A stretch of DNA of 64,000 bases from a virus (IMGVR_UViG_3300043419_000731:56466-120465), one strand, 5' to 3'; positions 6,551-11,757 are shown, numbered from the stretch's first letter. Notes: generated by a model not told the origin, from the letters alone. Numbers and translations: made by a program.

Positions 6551-6572
6551 ATTGTATCAGGGGGCACTGACA
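6551..6572 (-). promoter_or_regulatory. left-arm promoter pL8
   Basis: TGTCA (6572-6568), 11 nt, TACAAT (6556-6551) with TG one base upstream. Leader CAACCAACGAACAAAGG. No Crp-type site. Confidence 0.72.
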
Positions 6573-6592
6573 TTATCAGTGCCCCCATTAGA

Positions 6593-6811
6593 TTATTTAG
6601 AGATAGATAGTTCTGCCCAAGAGTAGCCCGTGTTTGCAACTTCCAAAACCTTTGCTATTTCTAGTGCAGCGTGTGTTGCTTCTGAACACATCTTTGTAAG
6701 TTCATCCTCAGATAAAGATAATAGGGCAGGCAGTAATCGAGCCTCAATTTTATCTAGGTCAATAGTAGCCATAAAACTAACTGTGTGTGGTACTTTCATT
6801 ACATTAGCCAT
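6593..6811 (-). CDS. hypothetical 72-aa protein
   Basis: Starts MANVMKVPHTVSFMATIDLDK; helical middle (ARLLPALLSLSEDEL). Single gene between pL9 and pL8. No family recognised. Confidence 0.65.
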   Translation of the reverse strand: MANVMKVPHTVSFMATIDLDKIEARLLPALLSLSEDELTKMCSEATHAALEIAKVLEVANTGYSWAELSISK

Positions 6812-6840
6812 TTGTTGCCTTTCGTTGTTGGTATGAGAGT

Positions 6841-6862
6841 ATTATAGCCGAAGCCACTGACA
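6841..6862 (-). promoter_or_regulatory. left-arm promoter pL9
   Basis: TGTCA (6862-6858), 11 nt, TATAAT (6846-6841). Leader CAACAACGAAAGG. Confidence 0.78.
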
Positions 6863-6895
6863 TTTCATAATCCATTTACGGCGTGTCGCAGCTTT

Positions 6896-6911
6896 TGTGA
6901 GAATGATCACA
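6896..6911. promoter_or_regulatory. Crp/GlxR-type palindrome, perfect
   Basis: TGTGA-N6-TCACA, centred 57.5 nt upstream of the pL9 -10. This is the one site about half a helical turn out of phase with the other eight. Confidence 0.65.
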
Positions 6912-6972
6912 AATTTTCAGGGTCTGTGGATAACTCCCGTAAGCCTGTGGAAAACCCCCCACAAAAGAGAGG
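6911..6972. repeat. composite intergenic repeat, copy D, with DnaA-type box
   Basis: AAATTTTCAGGG (6911-6922), TGTGGATAA (6925-6933, perfect TTATCCACA on the minus strand), CCCGTAA (6936-6942), a degenerate TGTGGAAAA (6946-6954) and a C-rich/G-rich end. CGGCGTGTCG at 6879-6888 is the inverted form of the GACACGCCG motif clustered at 8.1-8.9 kb. Confidence 0.65.
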
Positions 6973-6986
6973 GCCTGCATATTTAT

Positions 6987-7118
6987 TCAGTCTTCTGAAT
7001 ATCTATGCTTGCGCTTTCGTGTATATTTTTTCTTATTGCGAACAGGGGTTGCGGCATTTGATCTCCGCAACTCCTGCACACGCTTAATTCTATTCAACAC
7101 ATTTGCATTTCTTAACAC
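6987..7118 (-). CDS. possible basic microprotein
   Basis: 43 residues from a GTG start (read MLRNANVLNRIKRVQELRRS...), very rich in Lys/Arg, ending KHRYSED. An AAGGAG site lies about 10 nt upstream, and the frame overlaps the previous small gene. The composition suggests nucleic-acid binding. Start codon and reality of the gene are uncertain. Confidence 0.4.
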   Translation of the reverse strand: MLRNANVLNRIKRVQELRRSNAATPVRNKKKYTRKRKHRYSED

Positions 7119-7194
7119 TTAACACATCTCCTTCAATATATACCGCACCAAAATCTTCACAACTATCACACACAAACATTTCTACCAGTTGCAT
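7090..7194 (-). CDS. zinc-ribbon microprotein
   Basis: 34 residues with CDSC near the N-terminus and CKC at the end. It follows the 7195-7380 gene by one base, with no separate promoter. The three or four Cys suggest a zinc knuckle. Confidence 0.55.
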   Translation of the reverse strand: MQLVEMFVCDSCEDFGAVYIEGDVLSVKKCKCVE

Positions 7195-7380
7195 TTATTT
7201 AGCCGCCTTCATCTTGTAGTTACTTGCTTCGTGAAATCTTACGACATCAAATCGTGGATTATCTTTTGCAAACATCTCCGCAAAATCTGTAACGACCTTA
7301 GAAAATAAAGCGGGGTGAGTTTTGTTGCTCATATAGTTTAGAATTTCGGCAGTTGCCACATAATCTTTGCGAGTCATCAT
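7195..7380 (-). CDS. MTRKDYV-family hypothetical protein, paralogue 1
   Basis: 61 residues, MMTRKDYVATAEIL...DNPRFDVVRFHEA. A paralogue of the 8262-8447 gene: both start MTRKDYV and share a C-terminal DNPRFD motif. I recall small phage proteins of this pattern, of unknown function. Overlaps the upstream gene by 4 nt. Confidence 0.7.
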   Translation of the reverse strand: MMTRKDYVATAEILNYMSNKTHPALFSKVVTDFAEMFAKDNPRFDVVRFHEASNYKMKAAK

Positions 7381-7583
7381 TTTGTTACGACCTTTCGTCC
7401 TTCACGATAAAATATGCGTGTATACATTTTGCCAGTTGGCATTTGGAGATTTACAGTTGCGTATTCATTAGCCCAACCCCAATCAACAAAATTGTTAAAT
7501 GCGGTGAAAGCCTCTAAAGCGTCGGCATAGTTCTTATTGAAGTGGATAGGCTTGCTATCATATGAAACAGATATCTGATACAT
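7377..7583 (-). CDS. hypothetical 68-aa protein
   Basis: Starts MYQISVSYDSKPIHFNKNY. First gene after promoter pL10, with GAAAGG upstream. Beta-rich with aromatic residues; no family recognised. The 3' end overlaps the next gene (ATGA). Confidence 0.65.
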   Translation of the reverse strand: MYQISVSYDSKPIHFNKNYADALEAFTAFNNFVDWGWANEYATVNLQMPTGKMYTRIFYREGRKVVTK

Positions 7584-7615
7584 ATAGTTTTCCTTTCGTA
7601 GTTATTTATAGAGAT

Positions 7616-7637
7616 ATTATAGCGGAGAGGTCTGACA
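7616..7637 (-). promoter_or_regulatory. left-arm promoter pL10
   Basis: TGTCA (7637-7633), 11 nt, TATAAT (7621-7616). Overlaps the stop region of the upstream gene. No Crp-type site. Confidence 0.75.
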
Positions 7638-7639
7638 AA

Positions 7640-7804
7640 TTAGTCTTCGCACTCGCAAGGCTTGGAGTAATCAAACTCGCAGAAGTAACAGCCTTGATAT
7701 TCATCATGTGCCTTGCACACATATCGGAATTGCATTTCATCGCAACAGAAGTGCGATTCATCTAGAACCGAATAAAACTCGGTTTGGTCAATTACATCTA
7801 TCAT
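7640..7804 (-). CDS. Cys-rich 54-aa protein
   Basis: Starts MIDVIDQTEFYSVLDESHF. Seven Cys (CC, VC, CYFC, CEC) with His between them suggest one or two zinc sites. The stop lies 3 nt from the pL10 TGTCA box. Follows the 7805-8005 gene with no gap. Confidence 0.6.
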   Translation of the reverse strand: MIDVIDQTEFYSVLDESHFCCDEMQFRYVCKAHDEYQGCYFCEFDYSKPCECED

Positions 7805-8005
7805 TTATTCCCCCGTATTCACCGCTACATAGCGGTATGTATCTTTAATTGAATTGGTAGGGCGAACCTGAACCTTGTAGGTATCTGCATTTGCATACCA
7901 GACATCATCATTTTTTTCTGCGGAGATAATCTCACCCTTTACAGAATTAGAGTAATACATTTTTCCCACTAGTAGGGACTCGACTGAATAAGCATTGGCT
8001 GACAT
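7805..8005 (-). CDS. hypothetical 66-aa protein
   Basis: Starts MSANAYSVESLLVGKMYYS. First gene after pL11 with AAAGAGGTGGC as ribosome site. Beta-rich pattern; function unknown. Confidence 0.65.
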   Translation of the reverse strand: MSANAYSVESLLVGKMYYSNSVKGEIISAEKNDDVWYANADTYKVQVRPTNSIKDTYRYVAVNTGE

Positions 8006-8037
8006 AGTGCCACCTCTTTCGTTGTTGTTATATGGAT

Positions 8038-8059
8038 ATTATAGCCTATGGGACTGACA
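8038..8059 (-). promoter_or_regulatory. left-arm promoter pL11
   Basis: TGTCA (8059-8055), 11 nt, TATAAT (8043-8038). Leader CAACAACGAAAGAGG. Confidence 0.78.
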
Positions 8060-8107
8060 AAGTGTTAATTTGGCAAGGTTTTATCTCAATATGTGGAGCG
8101 TGGGCTA

Positions 8108-8123
8108 TGTGATTAGCATCACA
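8108..8123. promoter_or_regulatory. Crp/GlxR-type palindrome, perfect
   Basis: TGTGA-N6-TCACA, centred 72.5 nt upstream of the pL11 -10. TGTCCGAATTGTCTG follows at 8130-8144, identical to 4842-4856. Confidence 0.65.
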
Positions 8124-8142
8124 TCAAAATGTCCGAATTGTC

Positions 8143-8252
8143 TGTCAAATCGACACGCCGCAAATTTTCAGGGTTTCTGTAACAATCACGTAACGACACG
8201 CCCGACCCCGTGCTTTTGCGGGCGGATCAACTTTTGTCAAGTCGACACGCCG
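8143..8252. repeat. composite repeat copy E and GTCGACACGCCG motifs
   Basis: The gap holds TGTCAAATCGACACGCCG (8143-8160), AAATTTTCAGGG (8162-8173), CACGTAA, ACGACACGCC (8193-8202), a CCCCG...GCGGG end and TGTCAAGTCGACACGCCG (8235-8252). Unlike copies C, D and F it has no TTATCCACA. No gene is seen. Confidence 0.55.
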
Positions 8253-8261
8253 TGATCTTAG

Positions 8262-8447
8262 TCACCTTTCTGCATAAACGGCTTCTTTAAACTTAGCTCG
8301 ATCAAAACGGGGATTGTCTTCCTCGAATATGTCGCACATATTATTAACTAGAAACTTTCTAGCCTCATAACTAAACATCTCGGCGGGGAAACCATGATTC
8401 ATTGAATTAAATAAACCTGCAATACGCACATAATCTTTTCTAGTCAT
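8262..8447 (-). CDS. MTRKDYV-family hypothetical protein, paralogue 2
   Basis: 61 residues, MTRKDYVRIAGLF...FEEDNPRFDRAKFKEA. Paralogue of 7195-7380. The ATG overlaps the previous TAA (TAATG). Function unknown; two divergent copies within 1 kb suggest old duplication. Confidence 0.7.
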   Translation of the reverse strand: MTRKDYVRIAGLFNSMNHGFPAEMFSYEARKFLVNNMCDIFEEDNPRFDRAKFKEAVYAER

Positions 8448-8569
8448 TAGAGAGCACCTTCCTGAAATAATCCGATTTCTAAATTAAGTAATTCTTCTGG
8501 TGTTGCATCTTCTAAATCAACCCAGCCAGCACCTTCGTCATCAAGACGGAAAAATTCAATGTGTCCCAT
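8447..8569 (-). CDS. hypothetical acidic 40-aa protein
   Basis: MGHIEFFRLDDEGAGWVDL...; TAATG overlaps on both sides. Strongly acidic. Function unknown. Confidence 0.58.
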   Translation of the reverse strand: MGHIEFFRLDDEGAGWVDLEDATPEELLNLEIGLFQEGAL

Positions 8570-8697
8570 TAGTTAGCCTCCTCTGTTCCGAACAATGCAG
8601 ACATTGTAGCGTTAGCCTGTGACATTGTAGCGATAGCCTTCTGAAGGCTTGCCTTGCGTTGCGCTTCTATGTGCGCCTTGTATTCTTCTAGGTTCAT
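8569..8697 (-). CDS. hypothetical 42-aa helical protein
   Basis: MNLEEYKAHIEAQRKASL...; first gene after pL12, with AGAAGG upstream. Almost entirely helical (Ala/Gln/Lys). TAATG overlap with the next gene. Confidence 0.58.
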   Translation of the reverse strand: MNLEEYKAHIEAQRKASLQKAIATMSQANATMSALFGTEEAN

Positions 8698-8730
8698 TAC
8701 TGACCTTCTTTCGTTGTTGTTATAGTAGGA

Positions 8731-8752
8731 ATTATAGCGGAAGGGTCTGACA
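8731..8752 (-). promoter_or_regulatory. left-arm promoter pL12
   Basis: TGTCA (8752-8748), 11 nt, TATAAT (8736-8731). Leader CAACAACGAAAGAAGG. Confidence 0.78.
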
Positions 8753-8791
8753 AATACCAGACGACACGCCGTGTTTTAAGAAATTCTTTTT

Positions 8792-8807
8792 TGTGATTAA
8801 TCTCACA
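8792..8807. promoter_or_regulatory. Crp/GlxR-type palindrome, perfect
   Basis: TGTGA-N6-TCACA, centred 63.5 nt upstream of the pL12 -10. Confidence 0.65.
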
Positions 8808-8888
8808 AAATTCCAGGGGTTGTGGATAAGTATCGTAACCTGTGGATAACCCCCCACAAAAGCGGGGGCGTGTCAAGTCGACACGCCG
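8807..8888. repeat. composite intergenic repeat, copy F, with two DnaA-type boxes
   Basis: AAAATTCCAGGG (8807-8818), TGTGGATAA (8821-8829), TCGTAA, a second TGTGGATAA (8841-8849), a CCCCC...GGGGG hairpin (8850-8867), then TGTCAAGTCGACACGCCG (8871-8888). The two TTATCCACA boxes are 20 nt apart, start to start. Confidence 0.7.
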
Positions 8889-8893
8889 TTAGG

Positions 8894-9004
8894 CTAATGT
8901 GATTCGTGCCACATCTCACGCATATCACGCCACACAAGGCGGGCCATATATAGGGCGGGGATACCGATAGCCATCTGCACGATAGTAGTTATTAGTCTAT
9001 TCAT
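8894..9004 (-). CDS. membrane microprotein
   Basis: 36 residues, MNRLITTIVQMAIGIPALYM..., one hydrophobic span (about 4-20) followed by an Arg/Glu/His tail. Preceded by GAGGAAG in the end of the previous gene. Function unknown. Confidence 0.5.
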   Translation of the reverse strand: MNRLITTIVQMAIGIPALYMARLVWRDMREMWHESH

Positions 9005-9005
9005 T

Positions 9006-9128
9006 TTATTCTTCCTCTTCTGGCGTTAACCCTAAAGCTTCAACACATTCAAAACATACTGGCGATTCAAAACGATAATCGAATAAATCATCCTCTAAAT
9101 TCATTACGCATTCTTCACAGTAGGTCAT
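9006..9128 (-). CDS. zinc-ribbon microprotein
   Basis: 40 residues with CEEC at the N-terminus and CFEC 24 residues later, a compact zinc ribbon, and an acidic EEEE end. ATGA overlap with the upstream gene. Confidence 0.6.
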   Translation of the reverse strand: MTYCEECVMNLEDDLFDYRFESPVCFECVEALGLTPEEEE

Positions 9129-9265
9129 TGCTTATTCTTCTTTCTTTTGATCATCTTGTATGCAACTAGTACAACAGTGGCGGGAATAATTACCTGCCAT
9201 GAGAAAGCGATATAGCAAACATATGTATCGAATACGAATCCGTAGTCATTAATCTCTATAGTCAT
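9125..9265 (-). CDS. membrane microprotein
   Basis: 46 residues, MTIEINDYGFVFDTYVCY..., one hydrophobic segment (about 16-35) and a Lys/Arg-rich C-terminus, so probably N-out/C-in. TAATG and ATGA overlaps with its neighbours. Confidence 0.55.
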   Translation of the reverse strand: MTIEINDYGFVFDTYVCYIAFSWQVIIPATVVLVAYKMIKRKKNKQ

Positions 9266-9363
9266 TAGTTATCCCAGCAATCTACGCAAGTTACTACATC
9301 ATCAACATCTAGCCACATACTAGAAACATCTTCATCGCAAGTGCGACATTGTAGAGTTATCAT
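9265..9363 (-). CDS. zinc-ribbon microprotein
   Basis: 32 residues with CRTC and CVDC, 21 residues apart, and acidic spacer. Overlaps both neighbours by TAATG. Smallest of the zinc-ribbon genes in the run. Confidence 0.55.
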   Translation of the reverse strand: MITLQCRTCDEDVSSMWLDVDDVVTCVDCWDN

Positions 9364-9530
9364 TACTTACCCACCTTTACATCTTGAACATTAGCACGAA
9401 ACTTTTGAGCCTTAGCGACATCGCTATCATTTAATTCTTTTATAACGCTATCTACATCCTTGATGTTGTTAGCGATGTTGTTAATAGATAGTAGGCGGTT
9501 ACCTTGCCAAATTGAATAAGTGATAGTCAT
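9363..9530 (-). CDS. hypothetical 55-aa protein
   Basis: MTITYSIWQGNRLLSINNIANN... ending VQDVKVGK. TAATG overlaps on both sides. Helical; function unknown. Confidence 0.58.
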   Translation of the reverse strand: MTITYSIWQGNRLLSINNIANNIKDVDSVIKELNDSDVAKAQKFRANVQDVKVGK

Positions 9531-9742
9531 TAGTTATCTCCAAACATTGCTAGAACGGTATCGACCTCTTCATCGGTGAGGTGGTCAATCTCAATTGCCT
9601 TAGTGAAACCGAAGACATCATCGTCTTCATCTTCTTCTTGCTCTACCTCATCATTGAGGTAAGCGTATTGGTCTGCTACATCTTCTTGAATTGTGTCCCA
9701 CTTAGAGAGTGAGTTAGAGCGGGTATCATATGAGTAAGACAT
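9530..9742 (-). CDS. hypothetical acidic 70-aa protein
   Basis: MSYSYDTRSNSLSKWDTI..., with an extreme acidic run (EQEEDEDDD) in the middle. First gene after pL13. Acidic DNA-mimic-like proteins are common in phage early regions; that role here is only a possibility. Confidence 0.62.
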   Translation of the reverse strand: MSYSYDTRSNSLSKWDTIQEDVADQYAYLNDEVEQEEDEDDDVFGFTKAIEIDHLTDEEVDTVLAMFGDN

Positions 9743-9775
9743 TTAGTTCTTCTTTCTTTAGTTTCTTATAATGGT

Positions 9776-9797
9776 ATTGTAGCCGATAGAGCCGACA
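9776..9797 (-). promoter_or_regulatory. left-arm promoter pL13 (variant box)
   Basis: TGTCG (9797-9793) in place of TGTCA, 11 nt, TACAAT (9781-9776). Confidence 0.65.
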
Positions 9798-9825
9798 TAT
9801 TGGGGGATATAGAGGGGGTGTGTCG

Positions 9826-9841
9826 TGTGAGTTACCTCACA
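9826..9841. promoter_or_regulatory. Crp/GlxR-type palindrome, perfect
   Basis: TGTGA-N6-TCACA, centred 52.5 nt upstream of the pL13 -10; overlaps the stop codon of the 9837-9992 gene. Confidence 0.62.
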
Positions 9842-9992
9842 GGCAGTTGATACACTCGCAACCCTTAGAGCGAATGAGGTACTTGAGTACCTCTTTGCGT
9901 GTGTATGTGTCTAGCCCATAAGATGAAGACACACCGCCATTGTGATACTCATGCACGATAGTGCTAAAGAGTTGTTCTGTAAGTTGAGTCAT
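9837..9992 (-). CDS. hypothetical 51-aa protein with C-terminal Cys cluster
   Basis: MTQLTEQLFSTIVHEYHN... ending KGCECINCL. AAAGGGG lies 6 nt before the start. The three clustered Cys could bind metal. First gene of the left arm, behind pL14. Confidence 0.6.
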   Translation of the reverse strand: MTQLTEQLFSTIVHEYHNGGVSSSYGLDTYTRKEVLKYLIRSKGCECINCL

Positions 9993-10022
9993 GTTCGACC
10001 CCTTTCTTGTTGTTATACCTTA

Positions 10023-10044
10023 ATTATTGCATGGGGGTACGACA
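10023..10044 (-). promoter_or_regulatory. left-arm promoter pL14 (variant)
   Basis: TGTCG (10044-10040), 11 nt, AATAAT (10028-10023). Rightmost member of the series. Confidence 0.6.
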
Positions 10045-10092
10045 AATTGCAACTCGCAAAACGGACATTAAAGACATCTTGCCAAAATACTT

Positions 10093-10108
10093 TGTGATGC
10101 TCGTCACA
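10093..10108. promoter_or_regulatory. Crp/GlxR-type palindrome, perfect
   Basis: TGTGA-N6-TCACA, centred 72.5 nt upstream of the pL14 -10. It lies between the divergent left-arm and rightward genes. No gene is seen in 10045-10245. Confidence 0.62.
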
Positions 10109-10245
10109 TTGTTCCTATGCTCACGCTCAATATGTGCGGTCTATCCTAAATGTCCGATTTTACAGAATATGTGTATCATACAAATTAAAAATATATTAAC
10201 ATTTTTAGAAATATGAGATTACAGTCAACTGAATTCTACACAGTG

Positions 10246-10251
10246 TATAAT
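10246..10251 (+). promoter_or_regulatory. -10 box for a leaderless gene
   Basis: TATAAT preceded by TG, with exactly 6 nt to the ATG at 10258. That places the transcription start at or next to the start codon. Confidence 0.65.
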
Positions 10252-10257
10252 TGATAC

Positions 10258-10770
10258 ATGATATTAGAAAACGTTAGATCATCAGGGCGGGTGGAAGTAT
10301 TAAAGAATGCTATTCCCAATACTCCAGATGTAGAATTCTTTAGAGAGCACAGAAAAGTTGCCATGTCTCACATAAGATCAAAGTGGATCACAGATACTTT
10401 GTCTATGGCGTGGGAAGAAGATGGTTGTCCAGAACTCACTAAGCATGAGGGCTTCAAAGCCTTTAGAAACGAGCTCCTAGCCTTTTTTGGAGATACTCTA
10501 TGGGATAGTCCAGCAGCAATACTTTCAGATGTGACTGGTGAACTAAGCGGTTTCAATTTTCATGTCGATAACGGAGAACAAGCTCATTGGCAATGTGCTG
10601 GTAAATCATCTTGGTACTTTAAATATCCAGACGGAACAGAAGAAAACTACGAATTAGAAGCTGGCGATGTAATTTACATACCTTGGGGAATTGGTCATTC
10701 AGTGACATCCCTGGAATCGCCTAGAGCTGGAATCGTATTTTCTGCATTTGATATGCGATTTAGTTCTTGA
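10258..10770 (+). CDS. cupin/JmjC-like oxygenase
   Basis: 170 residues. HVDNGEQAHWQCAGKSSWYF is followed by YELEAGDVIYIPWGIGHSV, the two conserved blocks of a double-stranded beta-helix: first H-x-D metal ligands, then a late GxxH ligand in the GDvIyIPwGiGH block. This matches cupin-type (JmjC/cupin_8-like) Fe(II)/2-oxoglutarate enzymes. Substrate unknown. No ribosome site; a TATAAT six bases upstream indicates a leaderless message. First gene of the rightward cluster. Confidence 0.7.
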   Translation: MILENVRSSGRVEVLKNAIPNTPDVEFFREHRKVAMSHIRSKWITDTLSMAWEEDGCPELTKHEGFKAFRNELLAFFGDTLWDSPAAILSDVTGELSGFNFHVDNGEQAHWQCAGKSSWYFKYPDGTEENYELEAGDVIYIPWGIGHSVTSLESPRAGIVFSAFDMRFSS

Positions 10771-10794
10771 CATCGAAAATATAAATAGTATACT
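10767..10794 (+). promoter_or_regulatory. consensus sigma-70-type promoter
   Basis: TTGACA (10767-10772), 16 nt, TATACT (10789-10794), overlapping the stop of the previous gene. The following leader has G-runs (10802-10816) and three GACTAA repeats just before the 10880 start. Confidence 0.7.
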
Positions 10795-10879
10795 TTTTCT
10801 AGGGGGGTCGGGGGGTCAGTAAATCAATAAATAATAAATATTAAATATATATTATATATAGACTAAGACTAAGACTAAA

Positions 10880-11437
10880 ATGATACATCTAATTGGTGAT
10901 TCACATACTGATAAAATACGTTATTTCAACGAAGATCATAATTCTAACATAGAGTACTCTTTCCATCAAGGACATAGTGCTTATTCTTTCGACTACTCAA
11001 AAAATAATTTTAAAAAATTAGATCAAGGCGGACTGGTGATACCTTGGTTTGGATATATTGATTGCAAAGTGCATCTGCCATATAAGCTAGACACTATTTA
11101 TACTGTAAAGAGATATATGGGCAAGACGCTAGGACATTTTAAGAATCAGGTAAGATTCATGGAACCAATTCCACAGCTAATTAGAATTGACGAACCTGGT
11201 GTAGAAGATAGATCATATGAAGAGAGAGTAGCGCAGCATAATCTGTTTGTTAAATACTTGCATATCTACTCTAAAGAATTTGGGCTGGTAGAGCCAATTA
11301 GAACATCAGAGATTATAGGCGTGGATGTAAATACAGTTCAATATGAATATGAGAGTAGGCTGCAGCCACAAGCATATAAGAAAATTTTAGATCACCTTGT
11401 ATTGATAGATCAAGATAGAAATAAAGTAGTTGACTAG
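10880..11437 (+). CDS. SGNH/GDSL-like protein
   Basis: 185 residues. Opens MIHLIGDSHTDKIRYF, the GDSH block I motif with the nucleophile Ser at position 8; a later block GYIDCKVHLP and a C-terminal Asp/His pair would complete the fold, but I could not place the D-x-x-H motif with certainty. SGNH enzymes deacylate or hydrolyse esters on glycans and lipids. No ribosome site precedes the ATG, only (GACTAA) repeats. Confidence 0.6.
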   Translation: MIHLIGDSHTDKIRYFNEDHNSNIEYSFHQGHSAYSFDYSKNNFKKLDQGGLVIPWFGYIDCKVHLPYKLDTIYTVKRYMGKTLGHFKNQVRFMEPIPQLIRIDEPGVEDRSYEERVAQHNLFVKYLHIYSKEFGLVEPIRTSEIIGVDVNTVQYEYESRLQPQAYKKILDHLVLIDQDRNKVVD

Positions 11438-11445
11438 AATTATGG

Positions 11446-11451
11446 TATACT
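11446..11451 (+). promoter_or_regulatory. -10 box for a leaderless gene
   Basis: TATACT preceded by TGG, 6 nt before the ATG at 11458. A TTGACT sits 10 nt further upstream, too close for a normal -35. Confidence 0.6.
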
Positions 11452-11457
11452 AATACT

Positions 11458-11577
11458 ATGAAATGTGACTTTTGCGAAAATCAAAAATATGTAGAAAGAC
11501 TTAACTCTAAAGGCGTACTTGAGAACTTCTGCAATGATTGCATTCAAAAATTTTTTAGAAAAAAAGGCGGGAAATGA
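11458..11577 (+). CDS. zinc-ribbon microprotein
   Basis: 39 residues, MKCDFCENQKYVERL..., with CDFC and CNDC pairs 21 residues apart and a basic tail (FFRKKGGK). Probably leaderless. The stop overlaps the next ATG (ATGA). Confidence 0.65.
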   Translation: MKCDFCENQKYVERLNSKGVLENFCNDCIQKFFRKKGGK

Positions 11578-11654
11578 AGACAATACTCTGGATAGGCATT
11601 ACAGTTATCCTAGTTCATATATGCGGAATAATTCTGCAAGTAATAATGAACTAG
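11574..11654 (+). CDS. single-span membrane microprotein
   Basis: 26 residues, MKTILWIGITVILVHICG..., almost all hydrophobic. Coupled to the upstream gene by ATGA. Its TAG ends on the first base of the tRNA-Ile. It uses several ATA codons, the codon read by that tRNA. Confidence 0.5.
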   Translation: MKTILWIGITVILVHICGIILQVIMN

Positions 11655-11728
11655 GGGATATAGCTTAATCTGGTTAAAGCACTTGTCTTATATACAATAG
11701 ATTCTGAGTTCAAATCTCAGTATCCCTA
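11654..11728 (+). tRNA. tRNA-Ile (UAU)
   Basis: Acceptor GGGGATA / TATCCCT (first pair G-U), D arm GCTT / AAGC, anticodon loop CTTATAT (anticodon TAT at 11689-11691), T arm CTGAG-TTCAAAT-CTCAG. The last anticodon-stem pair is C-T, otherwise paired. Reads AUA directly, without lysidine modification. No encoded CCA. Confidence 0.88.
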
Positions 11729-11757
11729 CAATATAAAAGCAGTTGACTAGGATATAT

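Noticed and set aside
11430-11435. TTGACT upstream of the 11446 TATACT as a -35 box
   Set aside because: Only 10 nt separate them, too short for a normal promoter. The extended -10 alone explains the start.
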